From CAZNGF01 sp964572855 (lineage in GTDB: Bacteria; Bipolaricaulota; Bipolaricaulia; RBG-16-55-9; JAJCYT01): DNA of 64,000 nucleotides. The stretch's first letter is position 1; every line of letters starts with the position of its first letter. Below, in pieces: positions 24,136 to 34,672 of this stretch. The stretch is taken from the NCBI GenBank assembly GCA_964572855.1, contig CAZNGF010000001.1, positions 34,570 to 98,569 of the forward strand, read 5' to 3'. The position numbers and the translations under genes were made by a program. Under the pieces are notes generated by a model. The model searched no databases and had not been told where the DNA came from. It was given only the letters and a program-made list of their open reading frames with translations.

Positions 24136-26943
24136 ATGAATCGCAAACGGCGAAAGACAGCTGTCCGGGGCGCCAAACGGGGGACGGGGGAGCGGACGCT
24201 GGGCTGGATCATGCGCGCGCTGCTGGCGTTCTATCTGTTCGTCACGCCGTTGCTGCTCTACACTCGAAACACCGAATACGGCTACACCAAGGTCGTCTTC
24301 ACCTTCGTGGTCGTGTCGCTGCTGCTGGCGCTCTGGGGCCTGCGCGGCTGGCTGCGCGGCGGCCTCTCGCTGCGCCTGCCGCCGCTGGCTTGGCCCGCGC
24401 TGGCGCTCTTGCTCGCCGGCGCGCTCTCGCTGTTCAACGCCACCAGCGCCGGCACGGGGCTGCAAAGCCTGGCGGTGCTGCTCTACTTCGCCTTTCTCTA
24501 CCTTTTGATCGGCAACCTGGCCGAAGACCGGCGGACCGTGCTCCTGCTCCTGAGCATGGCCGCCCTGGCCGTGTTCGGGACGGGGCTGTACGGGATATTG
24601 CAGTACCACGGACTCCTCCCCGGCCGGACGGGATCGTTGGGGACGGGGGCCATGATCTCCAGTATGGGCAACCAGAACTACCTGGCCGGCTTCCTGAGCT
24701 ACTTGCTGATTCCGGGCACGTGGCTGCTGATACAGGTCCGACGCTGGTGGTTGCGGGGGTTGGTTGCGATTTGTCTGGGGGTCGGGTTGTACGCCCTCGT
24801 CCTGACGAAGACGACGGGCGCCTTCCTTGGCTTGGGGGCCGCGCTCGCGTTTCTGCTGCTGGCTTGGCTGTTGCACGCGCTGCGTGGCGGGCGGTTCGCC
24901 TTGGTCGCGGCCGGCGCGGTCGCGGCCGGCTTGCTCGTGCTGGTCTACGTCCCGGTCGAGCCGCTCGTCGGTATGCGCGGCACCGATTGGGACGGGGTCG
25001 TGGTGGACGAGGGCCCGGCCCAGCGCACCGGCTTCCGCTACGGCGGGCGCCTGGTGGCCGGCGCCAGTGGAAACGGGCTGGAATTGAACGGCGAATCCGC
25101 TTACGTGACGCTCCCGGCGCAGTCGGCCCCTACGTTCGCCGCCGGGAGTTTTTCGGGCGCGCTCTGGGCCCGACTCGAAGACACAGGCGAAATCCAGACG
25201 CTGGTGGGACGGAATCGGCAGAGGTCGGGCTTCTTCCAAGGGTGGCGCCTGATCTATCGCGGGGACTCCAACGGCAAGCGAACCGACTTCACGATCGGCG
25301 ACGGGGACAACCGCTTTGCCTTGCGACTTGAACGGGATATCGCCGACGGCCAATGGCACCACCTCGCCTGGCGCGTCGATCGCGCAAGCGACCAAGCGGC
25401 GCTCTTCCACAACGGCGAGCTGGTGGACCAGCGCGCCGTCACGTTCCAGAACGTGGACAGCGACCGCCCGCTTACGGTGGGGCGGCGTTCGCACTCCGCG
25501 CGCTGGTACCTCAAGGGGGCGCTGGATGAGGTGCGCCTCTGGGGGCGCGCCCTGTCCGACGAGGAGATCGACGCGCTTGCCAAGCGCGAAGCGCCCGCTT
25601 CGCTTTCGGACGGGCTCGCGCTGGCCTGGGGCTTCGACGCGGGGCCGCTGGCGCTTCAACTGGCCTACGTCCCCGCCCGCCTGGGCGATCTTTGGCAGCG
25701 CAACGCCGACCGCACGCGCGCCTGGGACTGGTGGGTGGGCTTCGAGATGGCCAAGGCGCGGCCGTTGCTGGGCGTGGGCCTGGGCAACTACAAGGTCGAC
25801 TTCCTGGACTACAAGGGCGACTTCCTGCAAACCGAGCGCGGGGCCGCGTACGACTTCTACATCCGCCGCGCCGCCCAGGCGCACAACGACTACGTCCAGG
25901 CCGTCGCGGAGATGGGGTTGCTGGGGCTTGCAGCCGTGTTGTTCCTGCTGGGGACGCTCCTCTGGAGCGCCCGGCGCGGCCTGCGCCAGGAGGGCGGCGC
26001 CCGCTGGGCTCATGCCGCCATGCTGGCCGGCGTCGTCGCCTATCTGGCCCACGCGCTGGTGAGCTTCCCGGCGCACCTGCCGGCCTCCTCGCTGGCGCTC
26101 GTGCTCCTGCTGGGGCTGGCCCATTCCCGCGCGCTTTACCCGGACGTCCGCGCGCTCGTCCTGTGCGGATGGGCCCTGCGCGCGACCGTCGTCGTGGTCG
26201 TCGTCCTGGGCGTTTCCGTGAGCGCGCTGGCGCTGCGCGACTGGCAGGCCAACCTCCACCTGGACCGGGGGAACGCCCTCATGCAGCGCGGGCTGCACAA
26301 CCTGGCGCGCAACGAATACGAGCGCAGCCTGGCGCTGGACTTCCAGCCGGCCGAGGTGCTCTACCGGCTCGGCGACCTCAACCGCACGCTGGGCAACCCC
26401 GAGGCCGCCGCCCGCTACTTCGAGCGCTCGCTGGGGAGTTTCGTGGTCGAGGAGACGTTCCTGTTTCTGACCGCGCTCGAACTCCAAAACGAAAACTTCG
26501 ACGCCGCGCGCGCCCACGTGCGCCGGCTGCTTCGGATGCAGCCCAACCCCGAGACGCTGCGCGAGGCCGAGAACCTGCGCGGCGTGATCGAGGTGCGCGC
26601 CGGGAACGTCGAGGAGGGGATCGCTGTGCTAACCCCGCTGCTCGAGCGCTACCCGGACTTCGAAAAGCTCTACCTCTCGCTGGGCGAGGCCATGATTGCC
26701 CGGTACGAGTCGTCCGGCGACGCCGAGCACCGCCGGCGCGCGCTGGACTACTACCGCGAGGGCATGGCCGTGGTCGAGCGCAAGCTGGAACGGCTGCAGG
26801 CCCGCTGGGCGGATATCGAGGAGCGGGTCGGCCGCGGCGAGGCCGTCTCCGGCCAGGAGGGCAACTCGGTGCGCAACTCGATCGACTACCTCAACCAGGT
26901 GCGTGACGAGATCGAGAAGGTGCTGGACCAACTCCAGCCCTAG
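24136..26943 (+). CDS. O-antigen ligase-like membrane protein with inserted LamG domain and C-terminal TPR
   Basis: 935-residue membrane protein. Residues 20-275 carry about ten hydrophobic helices, including the segment SSMGNQNYLAGFL seen in WaaL/Wzy-type enzymes. A LamG/concanavalin-like domain follows at about 300-490 (GNGLELNGESAYVTLPA, DGQWHHLAWRVD, LKGALDEVRLWGRALSDEEI). It sits where the large periplasmic loop lies. The ligase region then resumes, with PLLGVGLGNYKVDFLD near 535 and the conserved AHNDYVQAVAEMGLLGL near 580, and more helices to about 690. The C terminus (about 708-935) is TPR-like. It probably polymerises or transfers a surface glycan; the LamG insertion is unusual. Confidence 0.8.
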   Translation: MNRKRRKTAVRGAKRGTGERTLGWIMRALLAFYLFVTPLLLYTRNTEYGYTKVVFTFVVVSLLLALWGLRGWLRGGLSLRLPPLAWPALALLLAGALSLFNATSAGTGLQSLAVLLYFAFLYLLIGNLAEDRRTVLLLLSMAALAVFGTGLYGILQYHGLLPGRTGSLGTGAMISSMGNQNYLAGFLSYLLIPGTWLLIQVRRWWLRGLVAICLGVGLYALVLTKTTGAFLGLGAALAFLLLAWLLHALRGGRFALVAAGAVAAGLLVLVYVPVEPLVGMRGTDWDGVVVDEGPAQRTGFRYGGRLVAGASGNGLELNGESAYVTLPAQSAPTFAAGSFSGALWARLEDTGEIQTLVGRNRQRSGFFQGWRLIYRGDSNGKRTDFTIGDGDNRFALRLERDIADGQWHHLAWRVDRASDQAALFHNGELVDQRAVTFQNVDSDRPLTVGRRSHSARWYLKGALDEVRLWGRALSDEEIDALAKREAPASLSDGLALAWGFDAGPLALQLAYVPARLGDLWQRNADRTRAWDWWVGFEMAKARPLLGVGLGNYKVDFLDYKGDFLQTERGAAYDFYIRRAAQAHNDYVQAVAEMGLLGLAAVLFLLGTLLWSARRGLRQEGGARWAHAAMLAGVVAYLAHALVSFPAHLPASSLALVLLLGLAHSRALYPDVRALVLCGWALRATVVVVVVLGVSVSALALRDWQANLHLDRGNALMQRGLHNLARNEYERSLALDFQPAEVLYRLGDLNRTLGNPEAAARYFERSLGSFVVEETFLFLTALELQNENFDAARAHVRRLLRMQPNPETLREAENLRGVIEVRAGNVEEGIAVLTPLLERYPDFEKLYLSLGEAMIARYESSGDAEHRRRALDYYREGMAVVERKLERLQARWADIEERVGRGEAVSGQEGNSVRNSIDYLNQVRDEIEKVLDQLQP

Positions 26944-26963
26944 CGCTTCATCCCCAGCGCCAA

Positions 26964-26992
26964 TTGAAGCGCTCCCCCGCGGGGCTTAGAAT
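26964..26992 (+). promoter_or_regulatory. secA promoter
   Basis: TTGAAG at 26964-26969 and TAGAAT at 26987-26992, 17-base spacer, with a GGAGG site between it and the ATG at 27011. Confidence 0.6.
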
Positions 26993-27010
26993 GTGCGCGG
27001 AGGCACTTGA

Positions 27011-29581
<2,571 letters not shown>

Positions 29582-29582
29582 A

Positions 29583-29792
29583 TCAATCGAGCTTCAGCAC
29601 GCGGAGCTCCTGCGGGTTTTTGGCGCCCTGCAGCAACTCGAAGCGGATGACCCCGTTGATGGACACAACGTTTCGCTCCAAAGATGCCTTCAAGTGGGCC
29701 TTGAGGCGTTCGTAGCCTATGCGCTGAAAACTCGCGATCCACGCCGACGTGTCCACAAGAATGAGCTCAGCGGACGCGGATTTAGCGTTCAT
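29583..29792 (-). pseudogene. VapC-type PIN toxin, C-terminally truncated
   Basis: Only 69 residues: the first half of a PIN domain, with ILVDTSAWIASF (first Asp) and INGVIRFELLQGAKN (Glu). The frame stops after ELRVLKLD, so the third and fourth acidic residues and the C-terminal helix are missing. A normal VapC is about 130 residues. The lost part would lie where the end of secA is, which points to a rearrangement at this boundary. The antitoxin gene upstream is intact and overlaps it by 11 bases. The product is unlikely to be an active ribonuclease. Confidence 0.8.
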
Positions 29793-29985
29793 CCCGGACG
29801 CGCTCTAACTCGGCCAAGTCCATGCCGTGTTCGTAGTGGCCGATCATGTCGTGCAACTCCTGACGCCGCTTGAGCTTGACGTACGCCTCCAAGGCGGTGT
29901 GAATCGCCCGTTTCTTGGTACGGCTACCGCTCAGCTTCATGACCAGCTCGACCAGTTCCTCATCGAGCTCGAGCGTGGTGTGCAC
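29782..29985 (-). CDS. VapB-type antitoxin (DUF2191-like)
   Basis: 67-residue antitoxin starting HTTLELDEELVELVMKLSGS, then TKKRAIHTALEAYVKLKRRQEL, the usual VapB pattern, with an acidic tail. The GTG at 29985 is preferred over the GTG at 29994 because homologues begin at this point and GAGGTGG lies just upstream. It is intact although its toxin is truncated, so it may survive as a DNA-binding protein or as a relic. Confidence 0.8.
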   Translation of the reverse strand: MHTTLELDEELVELVMKLSGSRTKKRAIHTALEAYVKLKRRQELHDMIGHYEHGMDLAELERVRDER

Positions 29986-29998
29986 AAAAACCACCTCT

Positions 29999-30038
29999 CA
30001 TTATGCATTATGTTGATAGTAATTCTTGTGCTTGTCAA
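29999..30038 (-). promoter_or_regulatory. Promoter and candidate operator of the second vapBC locus
   Basis: On the minus strand, TTGACA (30033-30038) and CAACAT (30010-30015) have a 17-base spacer. Overlapping the -10 box are two abutting copies of CATTATG (29999-30005 and 30006-30012), a plausible VapB operator. Confidence 0.45.
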
Positions 30039-30106
30039 GGCTGGCACACGCAGGGGCGCGAGTTCATAACAACCGGGAGCTGTTCTGACCCCGCCGGCCA
30101 GGCGAC

Positions 30107-31543
30107 TCAGGGATAGAGCCGGTGGATCTGGCGCGGGAACGGGATGCACTCGCGCAGGTGGGCCACGCCTGTGATCCAGGCCACGGTGCGCTCGATCCCG
30201 AGGCCGAAGCCCGCGTGCGGCACCGAGCCGTAGCGGCGCAGGTCCAGGAACCACTCGTAGGGCGCCTTGGGCAGGCCGTGCGCCTCGATCTTGCGTTCGA
30301 GCACTTCCAAACTGACCGCGCGCGCGCTGCCCCCGATGAGCTCGCCGTAGCCCTCAGGCGCGATCAGATCCGCGTTCAGGACCCGCTCGGGGTTGTCGGG
30401 GTCGGGCTCCATGTAGAACGGCTTCATGTCGGCCGGGAACTTTTCGATGAACACGGGCCGGCCGAAGTGATGGCCCAGCGCCTCCTCGTGCGGCGCGCCG
30501 AAGTCGTCGCCCGCACTCATCTTGAGTCCATGTTCGCTGGCGATTTGCTCGGCCTCGGCTGGGGTGAGCTCGGGCGGCGCGGCCTCGTCGCCCCCCTCGC
30601 TCTCGCTGGTGCGCTCCTCGTCGTCGGCCTGGCCGCGGCGCTGCGCCCACTTGGCGGCCATGAAGCGCACGAGCGCGTCCGTGTTCAGCAGGTCGATCGC
30701 CTCGTCGTAGCTCACGCGCGCGAAGGGCTCGTCCACGACGCGCTCCAGCGCGGCGCGCTCGCGGCCCAGCGCGTCGAGCTCGGGGGCCTTGTGCTCCAGG
30801 GCGCGTGCGATCACGTACTTGACCAGTTCCTCCTGCAGCGCCAGGTTGTCGTCGTGCCCGTAGTAGGCCATCTCGCCTTCGGCCATCCAGAACTCGGTCA
30901 GGTGTTTGCGCGTCTTGGAGAGCTCGGCGCGGAAGGCCGGGCCGATCCAGTAGACGCGCCCCAGCGCCATGGCCGTGGCCTCCAAGTAGAGCTGGCCGCT
31001 CTGCGACAGGTAGGCCTTGCGCTCGAAGTAGGGGGTCTCGAACAGCGTGGTCGTGCCCTCGACCGAGATCGGGGTCAACAGCGGCGCCTCGGTGGCCACG
31101 AAGCCCTTTTGGTGGAAGAAGTCGCGGATGGCCTGCATCACCTCGTGGCGCACGCGCAGCAGCGGGACCTGCTTGGCCGAGCGGATCCACAGGTGGCGGT
31201 GGTCCATCAAAAAGCCCGCCCCGTGCGGCTTGGGCGAGATGGGGTATTCGTGGGCGACGTGGACGGGTTCGACCTCTTCAAGCTCGAGCTCGTAGCCGCT
31301 GGGCGCGCGCGCGTCGGCCTTCACCGTGCCGCGCACGATGAGCGAGGACTCCTGCGTGAGCCCTTTGGCCGCCTCGAAGGCCGCCTCGTTGCCTTTGGTC
31401 ACGACGCCCTGGATGATCCCGGTCCCGTCCCGCACGAGGAGAAAGGCGATCTTGCCGCTCTCGCGCTTGCGATACAGCCAGCCGCGCAGCTCGACGCGCC
31501 GGCCCTCGTGGGCCCCAATGTCGACGATGTAGGTCTGTTCCAT
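30107..31543 (-). CDS. asnS: Asparaginyl-tRNA synthetase
   Basis: 478-residue class IIb aminoacyl-tRNA synthetase that charges tRNA-Asn. The N-terminal OB-fold anticodon domain is VELRGWLYRKRESGKIAFLLVRDG. Class II motifs are visible: motif 2 around YWIGPAFRAELSKTRKHLTEFWMAEGE near residue 195-220, and motif 3 GFGLGIERTVAWI near 450. A Glu/Ser/Asp-rich stretch at about residues 300-335 (DDEERTSESEGGDEAAPP) is an insertion of low complexity inside the catalytic half. A GGAGGAG site precedes the ATG. It is a single-gene unit. Confidence 0.95.
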   Translation of the reverse strand: MEQTYIVDIGAHEGRRVELRGWLYRKRESGKIAFLLVRDGTGIIQGVVTKGNEAAFEAAKGLTQESSLIVRGTVKADARAPSGYELELEEVEPVHVAHEYPISPKPHGAGFLMDHRHLWIRSAKQVPLLRVRHEVMQAIRDFFHQKGFVATEAPLLTPISVEGTTTLFETPYFERKAYLSQSGQLYLEATAMALGRVYWIGPAFRAELSKTRKHLTEFWMAEGEMAYYGHDDNLALQEELVKYVIARALEHKAPELDALGRERAALERVVDEPFARVSYDEAIDLLNTDALVRFMAAKWAQRRGQADDEERTSESEGGDEAAPPELTPAEAEQIASEHGLKMSAGDDFGAPHEEALGHHFGRPVFIEKFPADMKPFYMEPDPDNPERVLNADLIAPEGYGELIGGSARAVSLEVLERKIEAHGLPKAPYEWFLDLRRYGSVPHAGFGLGIERTVAWITGVAHLRECIPFPRQIHRLYP

Positions 31544-31584
31544 TGCGCTCCTCCGCCCGTGCGCCCGAGATTTCGACGCGGCCC

Positions 31585-31612
31585 ATGGTAATCCTCCCCG
31601 CGGGTTTTACAA
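31585..31612 (-). promoter_or_regulatory. Putative asnS promoter
   Basis: On the minus strand, TTGTAA (31607-31612) and TACCAT (31585-31590) with a 16-base spacer, giving a leader of about 36 bases that carries the ribosome-binding site. Confidence 0.35.
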
Positions 31613-31713
31613 GCCGGCAGGCCTGCTCGGGGTGGCGATTCGGCAAGCCGATTGGGAGGGGGAAGCGTCCGTGCGTTTCCAGGCCGCTCCCCGTCACAAT
31701 GCATCCCAGGGGC

Positions 31714-31742
31714 TTGACTTGGGAAGCAAGTTAGGCTATGTT
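31714..31742 (+). promoter_or_regulatory. Promoter of the lipoprotein gene
   Basis: TTGACT at 31714-31719 and TATGTT at 31737-31742, 17-base spacer. The predicted transcription start, about 7 bases downstream, falls on the first unit of the CATCT repeat. Confidence 0.65.
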
Positions 31743-31747
31743 TGCTT

Positions 31748-31777
31748 CATCTCATCTCATCTCATCTCATCTCATCT
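31748..31777 (+). repeat. Pentanucleotide tandem repeat (CATCT)6
   Basis: Six exact copies of CATCT followed by CA. They occupy the predicted 5' end of the lipoprotein mRNA, 43 bases before the start codon. Such short repeats gain and lose units by slipped-strand mispairing. Confidence 0.9.
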
Positions 31778-31820
31778 CAAGTTCGGTAGTTGCGGTCCTT
31801 GAGGGAGCGAAAGGAGCGGC

Positions 31821-34589
31821 ATGCACGGGCTCGAGCGTCGGGTCGTGTGCGGGTTGGCGTTGCTGTTGGCGCTGGGGGCGTTGGCGGGGTGCGCGCAGTT
31901 CTCGGGGTGGTTCCGGGACGCGCCCGAGGGGGTGGCGGCCTCGTTCGAGGGGAGCTACGCCTGGGAGATGCTGGGGGTCGAGCGGGGCAAGCAGCCCCAG
32001 GCCTGCGGCGCGGCGCTGGGGGCCCAGGCGGCCAAGGCCAAGGCGCAGGAGCTGCTGAGCCGGATGCGCGAGGCCCAGCAGTTGCAGGCGCTGCTGGGGG
32101 CGCGGGGCAAGCCGCTCAAGCTGGGCAAGGCGGCGGCCTGCCGGGTCAAGCGCGACCAGCCGAAGCGCGGACGCGGGGTGGCCTTGCAGGACGGCGGCCC
32201 AACCGGCGAGGAGGAGATCGGCACGCTGGTCGAAATCCCGGCCGGCAGCGACGCGGCGCTCTACCTGGCCGAGGTGTATGATGAGGGCGAAAGCTGGGCC
32301 TCGATCAAGGAGGTCGACCCCGAGGGCGAGCGCCTGGTGCAAATCGAGACGCTCGTGCCCGAGGACTACGATCTGGAGCCGGAAGGGGAGCTGAGCGTGG
32401 GCGAGGTGCCTTGGTTCCTGCCGGGCGAGACGGGCAGCGGCGAGTTGATCGCCGAGGTGCTGGAGGGGCTGGCCGAGGCGGGGCCGGAAGGGTGGGTGTT
32501 CCGGCCGGCGGCGCTGGCCGAAGCCGATCCGGCGTACCTGGCGTTTGCGCAGGAGGCCAGCGACCCGGAGCTGGACTGGAGCCAGGCGGACGCGATCGTC
32601 GACGAGGAGAGCGAGGAGTTGGTGTTGTTCGTGCCGTCGGCGGGGGCGGTGGCCGCGGGCGAGGCGTTGTGGGGCTCGCGGTTGAGCTTCCTGGACGACG
32701 GCCATTCGCTAGCGGTGCGGGCGCCGGTGCGGCGCGTGACCCGGCCCGCGACCAACACGCAGCGCTGGACGGTGCAGCGCAACACGACCACGCAACGCCC
32801 GACAATCCGCAGCACGATCCGGACGCGCCACCTGCCCCAGCCGTTTGGGTTGTGTCCCTACCAGCACTACGGCCGCCTGTCACGGGCCAAGAAAGCGCTC
32901 TGCAACACGTGGGAACAGAGGCATCAGCCCAAGGTCAACCGGGTCAAGTTCAAGTCGGCGAAGAAGAACGTGCGGGAGACGAGCCAAAAGACCGTGCAAA
33001 CGTTGAATGCCAACGCCAGCGTGATCGGCTTGAGCGGCAAGAACGCCAACCTCGTGTTGGCCGGCTTCAAGGACGTCTCACAGGAGCGGATCGACAAGTT
33101 CTATCAGGAAGCGGCCCGCGCGGCGGCGTCAGGGGCCAACCAGACCAACGGCCTGCTGAGGTTCCCCTTCATCGCGGACAACGATCGGTTGCCGGATGAC
33201 CGGCTCTCGCCGCCGGAAGACACAATTTCGACAGCGGTCAATGCGACGTGCTCGTTTGCCAGTGACTTGATTGGCCAAATTACACGTGTAGGGGAAAATA
33301 CGATTGATGCTATCTGCTTCATTCTGGGCGAGATGAACGGTTGGCGAGAAGTCCAATCTGTGCAAGAACAAGCAGACTTACGTGAAGGAATAAATAGAAT
33401 CGCAAGTCAAGCTTTTGGTGTAGAGGTGTTTACATTAGGCGATATAGAGAAACGCATTTTAGGGATAGAAAATGCAGGTCTTTCTTCAGATGAAAGGCAA
33501 CAGGTCAACAGCTTCCTCGGTCAATTGGAACAACTGTTACAGCAACAGATGGGAACAGAATCCCTGGAGGCAAGCAAAGTATTGGCTACAGCGCTGTTTG
33601 GGTTGAGACAAGCATTTCGTGCTTCTCATACTGAAGCTGATGCAATCGGGAACGGTCAGCTCTTCGTCAAAAGCATGATCGACGAGATGGGCCCAGAGCT
33701 GTTCTTGATGATTCACTTCATGCAACAAGCAACTTCAGAACTGACTTGGAATATCAATGCCGACTGGGAGCGCCATATCCCTGTGCAGGACTTCGCTACG
33801 TTGGGGAAGTTCCTCGACATGCTCAAGAGCAAAGACATCATCAACACGGACAACGCCGTCAAGCTGATCACATTTGTGGGCGTCTTCTCCCAGCTCGCGC
33901 TGGAGAACGGCATGACGTTTGAGGTGAAGGAAGCGCTGGCCCGCGCGGGTTTCCTGGCCGAACTGGCCGTGGAAGCCCAAGTCGCAGGTTACAATACCGC
34001 GCAACAATTTGAGGTGCTCACCGAGATCGGAGGAGAGTCGGTCGATTTCAAGTTTCAGTCTTTAAAGCTGAGAATAGAAGACAAGACAACGTTTATCACG
34101 GGTATCGTGGTGCCTTTCTTGAAAGACGGGGTCGCAGTCAAGGGGTTGATTGAGAGGATCAAGAAAGTAGACAAGGCGCTTGAAGGCAGCGCAGGGAACG
34201 CTCCCCAATTGATCGTCGTGGTCGTCCAACAAGCCAGCGAGGCCAATGTGAACGAGTTGTGCGCGGACGTGCGTTCCGGGCGTACGTTTGCGTTCGTGGT
34301 GGTCATCGTCAACGGGCGCGTGGCCCTGAACGGGACGTGTCACAGCATCGACAGCTCGGTCAATGACAAGCTGCTGGGTTCTGGGCGTGATGGGGGCGAT
34401 GTAGCCCAAGGGGTCTGTGACCTGGAGGTCACGCTCTGCGGAGGCGAAACGGACACGTCTTCATCCGGCGGTGGGGGAGCCAGCGCACCGCCGGTGATCG
34501 TGAGCCTGCCCCTGCCGCCCGAGGTGCTGTGTCCGGGAGGCGGCGCGTGCTTGACCCCGGAAGGGAAGAGGCTGTGGCTGGGTGACTGA
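31821..34589 (+). CDS. Large uncharacterised lipoprotein
   Basis: 922 residues, not recognised. The signal peptide ends in a lipobox (LALGALAGC, Cys near 24), so it is a membrane-anchored lipoprotein. Residues 25-290 are acidic and Glu-rich. About 295-420 is basic, with many Thr/Arg/Lys (RRVTRPATNTQRW). Residues 490-880 are mostly helical and hydrophobic-periodic (SLEASKVLATALFGLRQAF, HIPVQDFATLGKFLDMLKS) and match the next gene along its length. The tail has CADVRSGRTFAFVVV and a final Gly/Pro/Cys-rich segment. The stretch at about 33235-33700 is AT-richer than the rest. Expression is expected from the promoter at 31714. Confidence 0.72.
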   Translation: MHGLERRVVCGLALLLALGALAGCAQFSGWFRDAPEGVAASFEGSYAWEMLGVERGKQPQACGAALGAQAAKAKAQELLSRMREAQQLQALLGARGKPLKLGKAAACRVKRDQPKRGRGVALQDGGPTGEEEIGTLVEIPAGSDAALYLAEVYDEGESWASIKEVDPEGERLVQIETLVPEDYDLEPEGELSVGEVPWFLPGETGSGELIAEVLEGLAEAGPEGWVFRPAALAEADPAYLAFAQEASDPELDWSQADAIVDEESEELVLFVPSAGAVAAGEALWGSRLSFLDDGHSLAVRAPVRRVTRPATNTQRWTVQRNTTTQRPTIRSTIRTRHLPQPFGLCPYQHYGRLSRAKKALCNTWEQRHQPKVNRVKFKSAKKNVRETSQKTVQTLNANASVIGLSGKNANLVLAGFKDVSQERIDKFYQEAARAAASGANQTNGLLRFPFIADNDRLPDDRLSPPEDTISTAVNATCSFASDLIGQITRVGENTIDAICFILGEMNGWREVQSVQEQADLREGINRIASQAFGVEVFTLGDIEKRILGIENAGLSSDERQQVNSFLGQLEQLLQQQMGTESLEASKVLATALFGLRQAFRASHTEADAIGNGQLFVKSMIDEMGPELFLMIHFMQQATSELTWNINADWERHIPVQDFATLGKFLDMLKSKDIINTDNAVKLITFVGVFSQLALENGMTFEVKEALARAGFLAELAVEAQVAGYNTAQQFEVLTEIGGESVDFKFQSLKLRIEDKTTFITGIVVPFLKDGVAVKGLIERIKKVDKALEGSAGNAPQLIVVVVQQASEANVNELCADVRSGRTFAFVVVIVNGRVALNGTCHSIDSSVNDKLLGSGRDGGDVAQGVCDLEVTLCGGETDTSSSGGGGASAPPVIVSLPLPPEVLCPGGGACLTPEGKRLWLGD

Positions 34590-34672
34590 GACGGCGCTGC
34601 TCTGCGCGCGGGAAGGAGCGCTCTGGCCAGCGGGCCGGGGCGCTTCGCTCACGGCGTGCTAAGGAAACCAAC

